A stretch of DNA of 64,000 nucleotides from Desulfosarcina ovata subsp. ovata (lineage in GTDB: Bacteria > Desulfobacterota > Desulfobacteria > Desulfobacterales > Desulfosarcinaceae). Under the pieces are notes generated by a model. It was not told where the DNA came from. It worked only from the letters and a program-made list of their open reading frames with translations, and made no database searches. A program made the translations under genes and the position numbers. The stretch is from the NCBI RefSeq assembly GCF_009689005.1, contig NZ_AP021879.1, forward strand, positions 5,985,724 through 6,049,723, read 5' to 3'. Of this stretch, positions 16,249 to 24,003 are shown piece by piece. Position 1 is the stretch's first letter. The number at the start of each line of letters is the position of its first letter.

Positions 16249-17426
16249 CGTCGCCACGTATTCAGAAGGAGGCCCATCAACGCCAGCACAGCGAAGGCCG
16301 CACCCACGTAAAAGGTGAAAGCGGCACCGAAGCGGTCCCACAGCATCCCCGCGGCGGCGCTGGCCATCAACATGGCGATGCCGCTGACCAGGTTGAAGAA
16401 TCCATAAGCCGTTCCGCGCAGATCGACGGGGGCGGTATCGGCAACCATTGTCGCAAGCAATCCCTGGGTAATCCCCATATGAAGGCCCCACAAGGACACC
16501 CCGACAGAGACGGTGAGCCAATGGTCGCCGGCGGCCAAAACCAAATCGGCTGTGATCAGGACCATCAAACCCAGCGACAGCAGCGTGCTGTGGTTCATTC
16601 GATCCGACAGTCTGCCAAACGGATAGGCAGCTCCCGAATAGACCAGGTTCATGGCCACCATCACCAGAGGAACGTATGCTACCGGAATACCTGCCTGTCG
16701 GGCGCGTAGCACCAGGAATGCCTCACTGAATCGTGCCAAGGCGAACACCGCACCGATGCCGACCACCCACCAGTAAGGACCGCTCAGGCGTTTGATATTT
16801 TCGCGGCGAATCGGATTTGTACGCTTCTCACCAATGTGCCGCTCCGGCTCGCGTACGCCGAACTGCAGCAAGAAGACAGCCAGCAGGCCCGGGACGACAG
16901 CGACCCAGAATACGGCACGGAAGTCATTGGCCCAGAGCAGCATCAGGCCCACCGCCAGGAGCGGGCCGAGGAGGGCTCCGACCGTGTCGAGGGATTGGCG
17001 CAGGCCGAATGCTGCCCCACGCATTTTAGCCGGTGCGATATCCGCCACCATTGCATCGCGCGGAGCTCCCCGCACCCCTTTCCCGACACGATCCAGAACG
17101 CGCGCTGTAAGGACAATGGCCGCGGTTGGAGCGATGGCAAACAGCGGCTTAGTCAATGCGCCCAGGGTGTACCCGAAGACAGCCAGCGCCTTGCGCTTGC
17201 CCAGGTAGTCGCTGAGGGTGCCGGAGAAGACTTTCACCGTTAGGGCGGTGGACTCGGCCACCCCCTCGATCAGGCCCACCGTGAGTGCGCTCGCACCCAG
17301 GGGGCCGACTATGAACAGGGGCAGCAGGCTATGGATCATCTCGGATGAAATGTCCATGAGCATGCTCACTAGGCCGAGCGCCCAGATGCTGACCGGAATA
17401 TGCTTGGGCGGGGTGTTCGTGCTCAT
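16245..17426 (-). CDS. MFS transporter
   Basis: A 393-residue, 12-helix major facilitator. It starts MSTNTPPKHIPVSIWALGLVSMLMD and shows the loop 2-3 motif GTLSDYLGKRKAL and an amphipathic repeat at GRLSDRMNHSTL in the second half. The MDISSEMIHSLLPLF opening and DRVGKGVRGAPRDAMVADIAP block resemble the YfcJ/arabinose-efflux-like subgroup common in proteobacteria. Substrate unknown. It shares an overlap with the flippase gene downstream, and follows the metallophosphoesterase remnant at 17430. Confidence 0.88.
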   Translation of the reverse strand: MSTNTPPKHIPVSIWALGLVSMLMDISSEMIHSLLPLFIVGPLGASALTVGLIEGVAESTALTVKVFSGTLSDYLGKRKALAVFGYTLGALTKPLFAIAPTAAIVLTARVLDRVGKGVRGAPRDAMVADIAPAKMRGAAFGLRQSLDTVGALLGPLLAVGLMLLWANDFRAVFWVAVVPGLLAVFLLQFGVREPERHIGEKRTNPIRRENIKRLSGPYWWVVGIGAVFALARFSEAFLVLRARQAGIPVAYVPLVMVAMNLVYSGAAYPFGRLSDRMNHSTLLSLGLMVLITADLVLAAGDHWLTVSVGVSLWGLHMGITQGLLATMVADTAPVDLRGTAYGFFNLVSGIAMLMASAAAGMLWDRFGAAFTFYVGAAFAVLALMGLLLNTWRR

Positions 17427-17429
17427 AAC

Positions 17430-17781
17430 CTACTTTGCGTCCTCCTGAATTCGTATAGCGCGGCATTGCCATTTACGCCAATACAAAAACACGATGACGC
17501 CGCACCCGGCTGTCAAAATCAATGTGACCCAACAATTCCAGGATACCCCCCACTGTCCAATGGCATTTGATGGTATCGTGCCCCATTGCCCTGCCCAGTA
17601 TCCGTGAATGTGTCCTGCATAAACATGATCCACGCCATATTCTTCAAATATGGAGAGCAATTGATCCGCAGTCTGTTTGCGAAGAGCATGGTTATTGCCG
17701 CTACCTCTCGGGTCGCAAGCGGTAATGCGGTCGATTCTCTTGTTCCACCAGCAGATCGGACAGGTTGTCCTTGTGAGTAAA
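17430..17781 (-). pseudogene. Metallophosphoesterase C-terminal remnant with a membrane anchor
   Basis: The frame ending at 17430 reads QLLSIFEEYGVDHVYAGHIH, then GYWAGQWGTIPSNAIGQWG, a degenerate form of the GHIHGY-WG-PY-GG ending of calcineurin-like phosphoesterases. It closes with one hydrophobic helix (WVTLILTAGCGVIVFLYW) and a basic tail. No N-terminal metal-binding motifs are present upstream, where the MOT1 gene ends at 17783, so only the last fifth of the gene remains. Confidence 0.6.
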
Positions 17782-17782
17782 G

Positions 17783-19021
17783 TCAAACACTCAACTTCTC
17801 CGACTTCAGTGCATAGGCCACGGCAATACCGACCAGGAATCCGGCCGCCAGGTTGGTGGCCAGCGTGATTCCCAGAACGAGAATCGGCACGAACAACTCT
17901 TTGCGGGTCTGCATATCCAGAAGCGTGAGGCTCAACTGCCCGCCGGCGAAGATCAGCAGAATGCCCAACGCGGACATGGGCAGCAGGTAGATGACGCCCA
18001 TGAGATGGTTGCCCAGAAAGAGTGTCAGGGCGATGAAGATGGTGCCGATGATCAGGTTGGAACCGGCCGTGCGGGCGCCGAATCGATACCGTGAGGCAAG
18101 GCCGCCGGCACCGTGGCACATGGGCATGCCGCCCAGGAAAAAACTGATCAGGCTGGCCAGGGCCATGCTGATGCAAAGGGACCGGTAGGTGACCCGGTGT
18201 CCATCGTCCGGAAAGTACTGACGCGACAGGTCGGCATTGGCCACCACCGCGTTGCCGAGGGTCATCGGAATCTGCGGCAGTACCAGCACCAGCAGGGCAA
18301 AGGTGAAATCACCGGCCGAGGGAATCCCGAAAGGCAGCCATTCGGGCAGGTAAAGGCCGAACTGGATCTGTCTCAGACCCTCTCCCGTTCCCAATAATAG
18401 ACCGGTACCAATCCCGGCGCCAACCACGACAATGGCTGCGGGCAGGCGTCGGTTATCCAGCAGCAGAAGGGTGAGAATCCCCAACAGGGTGCCGATCACC
18501 AGACCGATGGGCACCGGACCGACCGCCTGAACGTTCAGAAAGGGCTCGGCCGCCTGGCGCAGGGCCTGAAATGTCGAGGTGCCCAGCACCAGTTTTATAC
18601 CCTGGGAGACCAGCAGGACGCCGGTGGACAACTGGACGCCGCGGATCACCGGTTTGGGAATGGATCGGCCGATCGGCGTGATGATGCCCGTGCCGCCGAT
18701 GATCATCAGAACAATAAAAATCCACAGGCTCGAAGCCTGGATCTGGCTGGCGGAAATTCCGGTGGCGATGGCATAGGCACCGATCACCTTCATGGGTTCG
18801 ACGGGGGTGGTGACGTTGAAGTAGAGACCTGAAAAAATATAAAACAGGCCGACACCCGCAAACAGGCCCAGGGGATTGAGCCCATTGATCAGAATCATGC
18901 CGATGGAAAGGGGCAGGAGGGTGCCCAGATCGCCCAGGGAGCCGGCCAGTTCCATACGATTGAACCGATAGCCGCGATGGCTGGCCGATCGTTGAATGGC
19001 CACGTCTTGGTTTCCATTCAT
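17783..19021 (-). CDS. MOT1-type molybdate/sulfate transporter
   Basis: About 412 residues with 10-12 hydrophobic segments. GSLGDLGTLLPLSIGMI near the start and PMCHGAGGLASRYRFGARTAG are the two signatures of the MOT1 (putative molybdate/sulfate transporter) family. I prefer the ATG at 19021 because it follows GGGAGGTGGAT; a frame also extends to 19102. The gene is divergent from the TunR-like regulator at 19220, whose TOBE domains bind molybdate or tungstate in related proteins, so oxyanion uptake is the likely role. This fits a genome with tungsten and molybdenum enzymes (aldehyde oxidoreductase at 47 kb, molybdopterin enzyme at 27.5 kb). Confidence 0.87.
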   Translation of the reverse strand: MNGNQDVAIQRSASHRGYRFNRMELAGSLGDLGTLLPLSIGMILINGLNPLGLFAGVGLFYIFSGLYFNVTTPVEPMKVIGAYAIATGISASQIQASSLWIFIVLMIIGGTGIITPIGRSIPKPVIRGVQLSTGVLLVSQGIKLVLGTSTFQALRQAAEPFLNVQAVGPVPIGLVIGTLLGILTLLLLDNRRLPAAIVVVGAGIGTGLLLGTGEGLRQIQFGLYLPEWLPFGIPSAGDFTFALLVLVLPQIPMTLGNAVVANADLSRQYFPDDGHRVTYRSLCISMALASLISFFLGGMPMCHGAGGLASRYRFGARTAGSNLIIGTIFIALTLFLGNHLMGVIYLLPMSALGILLIFAGGQLSLTLLDMQTRKELFVPILVLGITLATNLAAGFLVGIAVAYALKSEKLSV

Positions 19022-19107
19022 ATCCACCTCCCGGAATGACCCACCGGTGTCTGCCGGCGATGGTTCTCCCTTTGGAAGAATAGTGGGATGATTCATTGAC
19101 AAACAGA

Positions 19108-19129
19108 CACGAATAATATTTTAATCGTG
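19108..19129. promoter_or_regulatory. Possible operator between the MOT1 and TunR-like genes
   Basis: CACGA and TCGTG form inverted arms around a 12-bp AT-rich centre, in the 200-bp divergent intergenic region. A second pair, TTGACAA and TTGTCAA, lies around it. This is where a TunR-type regulator would be expected to bind; the arms are short, so this is only a candidate. Confidence 0.3.
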
Positions 19130-19219
19130 ATAGTAAAATGGCATTGCTCAATTGTCAAGCAGATGTTTATGGTTGGCGTCAGGCCATTTGGAATCAACCG
19201 ACCCATTGGATGCGACAAC

Positions 19220-20335
19220 ATGGGAAAAAAAGAACAGGACCACAAAGCCGACCCCCCGCCCGCTCAACGATTGCCTTTGAAGGAGCAGAACCCCCATGGG
19301 CGGATATTTTCGGCACCGGACCAGGATAAGTGCCTGGACGCCGTTCAGCTTCATCAACTGGAGGCGTCCTTCCGGGACTGGGCCGGGTCAGCCAGGCGTG
19401 CGGATGTCCGCTTGGCCCGCCGACGTATTCTGCTTATTTTTCTGCTGATCCGCTATACCGGGGCGAAACTGAGCGAAGTGTTGAACCTCGATCCGGAAGA
19501 AGACATCGATTGTGAAAAACAGAGGATTTGTTTCGGACGCCGGCAGGCGGATCCGGGGCGCCTCCCACGTAACGTTCAGGTCTCCGAAACGCTTTTCGGC
19601 GAGATCCAGGCGCTTACCGCCGACTTGTATGCCACGGACGCCTCGCGGGGCACGCTGCGTGTCGATCCGGGATTTGTGCGGCGCAAATTCTACGAGCGTG
19701 CCGAGGCCTGCGGGATCGCCAAACAGCTGGGCGCGCCGGAACTCTTACGCAAATCGCGGGCCGTTGAATTGATGCAGAGCAACATGCCGTTGCCGGCGGT
19801 TCAGATGCTGTTGGGGCATTCCACCCCCAATCTGACCTCCGCCTATGTCTCCTTTTCCGAGGAGGACATTCAGCAGGTCACCCGTTTTTTCATGGAGAAG
19901 GAGTCGGCACGCAAAACCAGCGCCCGGAACACGTTTTTCGGAAAGATCCAGTCCATCGGCAAAGGAGATATCCAGGCCCTGGTGGAACTGTTGACCATCG
20001 GCGGCCATCGGATTGCAACGGTGATTACCCGGGACAGCTGCCAGCGCCTGGGACTGAAGGTCGGTGCGTTGATCACCGCCGAAGTCAAGGCGCCCTGGGT
20101 GATGCTGCAAAAACGCGAGCGCCAGCCCCAATGCAGTGCCGACAACATCCTGGCGGGGATTGTCGAACGGGTCAACCGGGGTGAGATCAATACGGAATTT
20201 ATCGTACGGCTGTCAGACGGGACCGAGGTCTGTTCGCTGGTGACCACCGAAAGCGGCCATCGCCTCGGTCTCACAACCGGTGATCCGGTGTGGGTTTTCT
20301 TCAACAGTTTTTCGGTGGTGCTGCTGGCTGAATGA
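19220..20335 (+). CDS. TunR-like regulator: integrase-fold DNA-binding domain plus two TOBE domains
   Basis: 371 residues starting MGKKEQDHKADPPPAQ. Residues about 40-225 have the fold of a tyrosine recombinase (RYTGAKLSEVLNLD, LRKSRAVELMQSNMPL, LLGHSTPNLTSAY), but the HxxRH box reads ExxRK, so recombinase chemistry is doubtful. Two TOBE/Mop domains follow (GKGDIQALVELLTIGGHRIA to VGALITAEVKAPWVML, and NILAGIVERVNRGEINTEF to GDPVWVFFNSFSVVLL, quoted in part), which bind molybdate or tungstate. The same architecture was described as TunR, a tungstate-responsive repressor of sulfate reducers. Divergent from a MOT1 transporter here, it probably controls that gene. Confidence 0.85.
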   Translation: MGKKEQDHKADPPPAQRLPLKEQNPHGRIFSAPDQDKCLDAVQLHQLEASFRDWAGSARRADVRLARRRILLIFLLIRYTGAKLSEVLNLDPEEDIDCEKQRICFGRRQADPGRLPRNVQVSETLFGEIQALTADLYATDASRGTLRVDPGFVRRKFYERAEACGIAKQLGAPELLRKSRAVELMQSNMPLPAVQMLLGHSTPNLTSAYVSFSEEDIQQVTRFFMEKESARKTSARNTFFGKIQSIGKGDIQALVELLTIGGHRIATVITRDSCQRLGLKVGALITAEVKAPWVMLQKRERQPQCSADNILAGIVERVNRGEINTEFIVRLSDGTEVCSLVTTESGHRLGLTTGDPVWVFFNSFSVVLLAE

Positions 20336-20430
20336 AAGCGAATCAAACCGCCAAGCACTCTACCAGCAGCGTCTATTCCGCCGCCTCGAATTTGGGAAGA
20401 ATGCCCCTCATGCTTGATCGTAATTATTAT

Positions 20431-21885
20431 CTATAGCCCTCCCATGCATAGATATTTAGTTTCAACATACTCTTCAATTCCGTATTTGGAGCCTTCACGG
20501 CCAATGCCAGATTGTTTGACGCCGCCAAAAGGCGCTACTGCCGAAGAAACAAGGCCGGTGTTGATTCCTACAATGCCCGCCTCCAGGGCCCCGGCTACAC
20601 GCCAGACGCGGGCCTGGTCCCGGCTGTAGAAATATGCCGCCAGGCCGAATTCGGTGTCATTGGCAAGGCGAACCGCTTCCCCTTCAACCTCGAAGCGCAG
20701 CAGTGGTGCCACCGGCCCGAAGGTTTCTTCCTTGGCGATCAGCATGTCAGGAGAGACATTGCAAAGGACCGTAGGTTGGAAAAAAGTGCCGCCCAAGGCA
20801 TGACGCTGTCCACCGGCAATCAGATTGGCCCCGTTTGCCAGGGCATCTTCAATATGCTGTTCCACTTTTTCAACCGCAGCCTGACTGATCAGCGGCCCCT
20901 GCTCCACGCCGGGAGTCGAACCGTTTCCTACCGTCAACGCCTGGGTGGCGGAGGCGAGCTTTTCGGCAAATTCCGCATAGACGCTCTCCTGAACAAAGAT
21001 CCGGTTGGCGCAGACACAGGTTTGACCGCTATTGCGGAACTTGCAGGCGATCGCCCCCCGGACTGCCGCATCCAGGTCGGCATCGTCGAAAACGATAAAC
21101 GGCGCGTTGCCGCCCAGTTCCAGGGATATCTTTTTGATGGTACCGGCGCAGTCGCGCATCAGTCGGCGACCGATCTCCGTTGAACCGGTGAAACTGATTT
21201 TTCGTACCAGGGGGTTCTGTGTGAACACCCGGCCAATCACCGATGATTGGCCGGTAACCACATTGAATACCCCTTTAGGGATGCCGGCCCGTTGGGCCAG
21301 TTCCGCCAGGGCCAGGGCCGTTAAGGGGGTCTGACTGGCCGGTTTGACCAGCATGACGCAGCCGGCAGCCAGGGCCGGGGCCGCCTTGCGGGTAATCATG
21401 GCGGCAGGAAAATTCCATGGTGTGATGGCAGCACAAACGCCAATCGGTTCCTTGGTTACCACGATGCGCGTTCCTGGTTGCTGGGCGGGGATGGTGTCCC
21501 CATAGACGCGCTTGCCCTCTTCGGCGAACCACTCGATAAAGGAGGCGGCATAGGCGATTTCGCCGCTGGACTCCGTCAGGGGCTTGCCTTGCTCGGCGGT
21601 CATGATGGCAGCCAGATCGGCTTGGTTGGAAATCACCAGATCGTACCATCGGCGCAGCGCCTGGCTGCGATCGGCGGCGGTCCGCCTGCGCCATGCCGGC
21701 AGAGCGGTTGCGGCGGTTTCCACGGCCGCGGTCACTTCCTCGTGGCTCATATCCGGTACGCTGCCCAAAACAGAGCCATCTGCGGGATTGGAGACGGTGA
21801 TAATCGCCCCGGAGCGGGCGTTTTCCCATTTGCCGTTGATATAGCATTGCTGACGGAAAAGCGATTTGTCAATGAGCTTGAACAT
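20431..21885 (-). CDS. gabD: Succinate-semialdehyde dehydrogenase (NAD(P)+)
   Basis: A 484-residue aldehyde dehydrogenase, full length. Cofactor and active-site motifs are present: ITPWNFPAAMITRKAAPALA, SFTGSTEIGRRLM, the Glu in LELGGNAPFIVFDDAD, and the nucleophilic Cys in NSGQTCVCANR. The TCVCAN double Cys and the PFGGVKQSGIGREGSKYGIEEYVETKYL ending (read in parts) are those of GabD. It oxidises succinate semialdehyde to succinate in the cytoplasm, the last step after GABA aminotransferase; a gabT gene lies at 41.9-43.2 kb. AGGAGAT lies before the ATG. The promoter region carries an 11-bp motif also found upstream of tetR and patA. Confidence 0.92.
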   Translation of the reverse strand: MFKLIDKSLFRQQCYINGKWENARSGAIITVSNPADGSVLGSVPDMSHEEVTAAVETAATALPAWRRRTAADRSQALRRWYDLVISNQADLAAIMTAEQGKPLTESSGEIAYAASFIEWFAEEGKRVYGDTIPAQQPGTRIVVTKEPIGVCAAITPWNFPAAMITRKAAPALAAGCVMLVKPASQTPLTALALAELAQRAGIPKGVFNVVTGQSSVIGRVFTQNPLVRKISFTGSTEIGRRLMRDCAGTIKKISLELGGNAPFIVFDDADLDAAVRGAIACKFRNSGQTCVCANRIFVQESVYAEFAEKLASATQALTVGNGSTPGVEQGPLISQAAVEKVEQHIEDALANGANLIAGGQRHALGGTFFQPTVLCNVSPDMLIAKEETFGPVAPLLRFEVEGEAVRLANDTEFGLAAYFYSRDQARVWRVAGALEAGIVGINTGLVSSAVAPFGGVKQSGIGREGSKYGIEEYVETKYLCMGGL

Positions 21886-21974
21886 GATGGGGCATATCTC
21901 CTGGATGAACCATTTGTTTGAAACGCCGTGACGTTTTTACACAAGCGTTTAATATTTAAGGATCGGGAATTTTA

Positions 21975-21998
21975 TTAATTGAACAAAATTGTTTGTTC
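21975..21998. promoter_or_regulatory. Candidate TetR-type operator upstream of gabD
   Basis: TTAATTGAACA (21975-21985) is identical to the first 11 bases of the palindromes upstream of tetR (48975) and the putrescine aminotransferase gene (49801). It overlaps an exact inverted repeat GAACAAA-ATTG-TTTGTTC (21981-21998). It lies about 90 bp before the gabD start. Confidence 0.45.
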
Positions 21999-22005
21999 TT
22001 GCGCC

Positions 22006-22071
22006 CGTCTTCCGCGTTGCATCAACGGTCACATACTCCCAGTATGCAACCGTTGATGCGCCTTGAAGACG
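22006..22071. repeat. Long hairpin repeat with a CATACT-CCC-AGTATG tip
   Basis: Arms starting CGTCTTC and ending GAAGACG pair over about 23 bp with one bulge (GCATCAACGGT against ACCGTTGATGC inside). The tip is an exact small hairpin at 22032-22046. It may form in mRNA or DNA. A relative is at 41670-41813. Confidence 0.7.
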
Positions 22072-22089
22072 AACACAAGCCCCGCGCAA

Positions 22090-22434
22090 TTACGTCCAAT
22101 GAATTTCATCCCTGATCCTAAGTGATGCCGGGACTCCGTTCGCGGCCCAGCCACGTTGGGCATAGTAATCGGTCAGCATGGCGGCCTTTTCCGTGACCTG
22201 ATCGGCGGGGATCATGCCGGCTAGCTCGGGTTTGTAGAAGGTCGTGCGCAGGTGGCAGGCGCCGCGGGGGGCCGTGCCGAAGGTCAGGCCCATCCCCTTG
22301 AGCACCCGGGGATCGTAACCCGCCGGCTCCATGCCCTTCACATGCACGGCCAGATCCTCGACGCCCCAGGCCCGGGACGCCGCCCGGATGCCGCTGGCGA
22401 GGATATCGCCGATGCCTTCACGCCGGGCGATCAT
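22090..22434 (-). pseudogene. Aldehyde ferredoxin oxidoreductase, C-terminal remnant
   Basis: Reads GIGDILASGIRAASRAWGVE, then DLAVHVKGMEPAGYDPR and GACHLRTTFYKPELAGMI, close to the intact enzyme at 47027-48796 (DIAVHVKGLEPAGYEPR, GACHLRSTFYKAELSKMI). After EKAAML it jumps to DYYAQRGWAANGVPAS, matching the very end of the intact protein (DYFQLKGWGPDGIPPAS), so about 90 codons, including the last cluster Cys, are deleted. The first two thirds are missing too. It is a dead second copy, 77 bp from the stop of the saccharopine-dehydrogenase-like gene. Confidence 0.85.
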
Positions 22435-22511
22435 TTCGATCAGGATAAGGGATGATGCACGGGGCCGGCACAGGCGGCCCCGTTCAACAAGTGCCGGCGT
22501 GCGGCCTGCTA

Positions 22512-23696
22512 TCAGTTCAGGTCATGGGTTACCTGAACGAAGAACTTGATGCCGCGCTTGGCCAGTTCATCGAAATACATCTGGGGATCGATGACCGACT
22601 CGCCGGAGAAGAATCCCTTCTCCTTGATCTTGCCCGCGCCCAGAAGACGCGTGGTCACGGCACCGGGATAGCCGACGGTAAAAGGCCCGCAAGCCATGTT
22701 CCACTTGGGATAGGGATGCAGGAGGGTCTCGACCTGGTAGGTCAGGCGACGGCCGTCCTTTTCACCGACAACAATTACGCGGATATCCTTGTGATCGTCA
22801 TGGGTCTGGGGAACCGATCGATCCAGGTACTGAACCGGTTTTTCCACCATGGCGATGAGCAAATCGCGGGGAGCCACCGGATGGCCCTTGATCATGATCG
22901 GATCGGTGGATCCGAAACCGTTATCCAGCAGGAATCGTAATTTCTCTTCGAAGAGTTTGGGCAACGCCAGCCGGAAACTCACGTTCTTGATCCCCTTGTG
23001 GGCGAAGGCCAGTGGAATGGTGGCCACTTCGGAATGGACCACGTTGTACACCATCTGGCGGCCCACCGGTTCGGCGAAATCGATCATCTCTTCGCCGGAA
23101 AAGGCCGGAAGCTCCAGTATCTCACCGTCCCTGAACTCGAAATTGTTGATCGTGAATTCATCGATAATCGTGTCCATGGCGTATTGCGGGACGATCTGAT
23201 TGCCTTTTACCAGGCGGTTGACGATACCTGAATAAATTCTCACCGTCTCCACCGAGTCCAGGCGGTCGGCGGCGTATTTGGCCATCACGTTGACCATCCC
23301 CGGCGCCACTCCGGACCCCACGATGCCGGTGATACCGGCGTTTTTGAAGTCCTCGTGCCGGGTCAACTGCTCCTTGGCCCAGTGGTAGAGCCCGCCCAGG
23401 TCGGTATAGTTGGTACGCGAGGCAATGCAGGCATCCATGACCGGCATGTTCAGTTTGTGGGTCGAACAGTTGATGACGGCGTCGTAGTCGTTCAGGGCGG
23501 CGGCCAGTTTCTCGGTATCCAGGACATCGATGACCTTGGATTCGACCTTCTCGGCGTGTACCAGTTTGACGCGTGCCTCCAGGGCCTCGGGGAGTGCATC
23601 GATCAACAAGAGTTTTTCTACGGATTCATCCTCGGCAAAATCGTAAACGGCCCCCAGGGCCTGTCTTCCGGCACCGCCAACAACGGCAATCTTCAT
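22512..23696 (-). CDS. Saccharopine dehydrogenase family protein
   Basis: 394 residues from MKIAVVGGAGRQALGAVYDFAE, a Rossmann fold with GGAGxQ, followed by DALPEALEARVKLV and VINCSTHKLNMPVMDACI, all typical of the saccharopine dehydrogenase/carboxynorspermidine synthase/lysine dehydrogenase family. GSGVAPGMVNVMAKYAADRL and the C-terminal GYPGAVTTRLL block support it. The reaction is NAD(P)-linked formation or cleavage of a secondary amine, or lysine oxidation; the exact substrate cannot be read from sequence. The ATG at 23696 follows AAAAGGAGCATAGTC. A near-consensus sigma-54 promoter lies 150 bp upstream, with a sigma-54 activator gene directly beyond, so it is probably induced by that activator. 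Confidence 0.82.
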   Translation of the reverse strand: MKIAVVGGAGRQALGAVYDFAEDESVEKLLLIDALPEALEARVKLVHAEKVESKVIDVLDTEKLAAALNDYDAVINCSTHKLNMPVMDACIASRTNYTDLGGLYHWAKEQLTRHEDFKNAGITGIVGSGVAPGMVNVMAKYAADRLDSVETVRIYSGIVNRLVKGNQIVPQYAMDTIIDEFTINNFEFRDGEILELPAFSGEEMIDFAEPVGRQMVYNVVHSEVATIPLAFAHKGIKNVSFRLALPKLFEEKLRFLLDNGFGSTDPIMIKGHPVAPRDLLIAMVEKPVQYLDRSVPQTHDDHKDIRVIVVGEKDGRRLTYQVETLLHPYPKWNMACGPFTVGYPGAVTTRLLGAGKIKEKGFFSGESVIDPQMYFDELAKRGIKFFVQVTHDLN

Positions 23697-24003
23697 GACT
23701 ATGCTCCTTTTAGGAATAATACATTTATTAACGACGACCGACTTCATGCCTGACGCCGAACAGGGGATTCCGGCCGGCAAGCTGCCGCGGGTTCACGCAA
23801 ACGGCAGGGTACCGGTCTTGATTCTTTCCGCAGCGCGGAATCCATGCATAGCAACGGATGTGCCAGACCATAAATCTTTTCAACAAACTAAAATAAAAGG
23901 AATTTCGATGATTTCGGGTGGGTGTCGATACAATTATGAATCGCTATCTCTGAAGATGGCGGGAACAGACCCGGATGTCCGGCCAAGCCGATACAAATTC
24001 GAA
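23697..24003. other. Intergenic region with the sigma-54 promoter, no gene
   Basis: About 300 bp between two minus-strand genes. Apart from the sigma-54 promoter at 23850-23865 I see no gene and no strong terminator. Confidence 0.5.
23850..23865 (-). promoter_or_regulatory. Sigma-54 promoter of the saccharopine dehydrogenase gene
   Basis: TGGCACATCCGTTGCT on the minus strand: GG and GC separated by exactly 10 bases, matching the TGGCAC-N5-TTGCW consensus at every key position. It lies about 155 bp before the ATG at 23696 and points towards it. Confidence 0.8.

Noticed and set aside
15118..16521. A 467-residue protein including the first 91 codons to 16521
   Set aside because: The additional N-terminus is Arg/Gly-rich shadow text of the MFS gene. 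The membrane protein starts at GTG 16248 or 16257.
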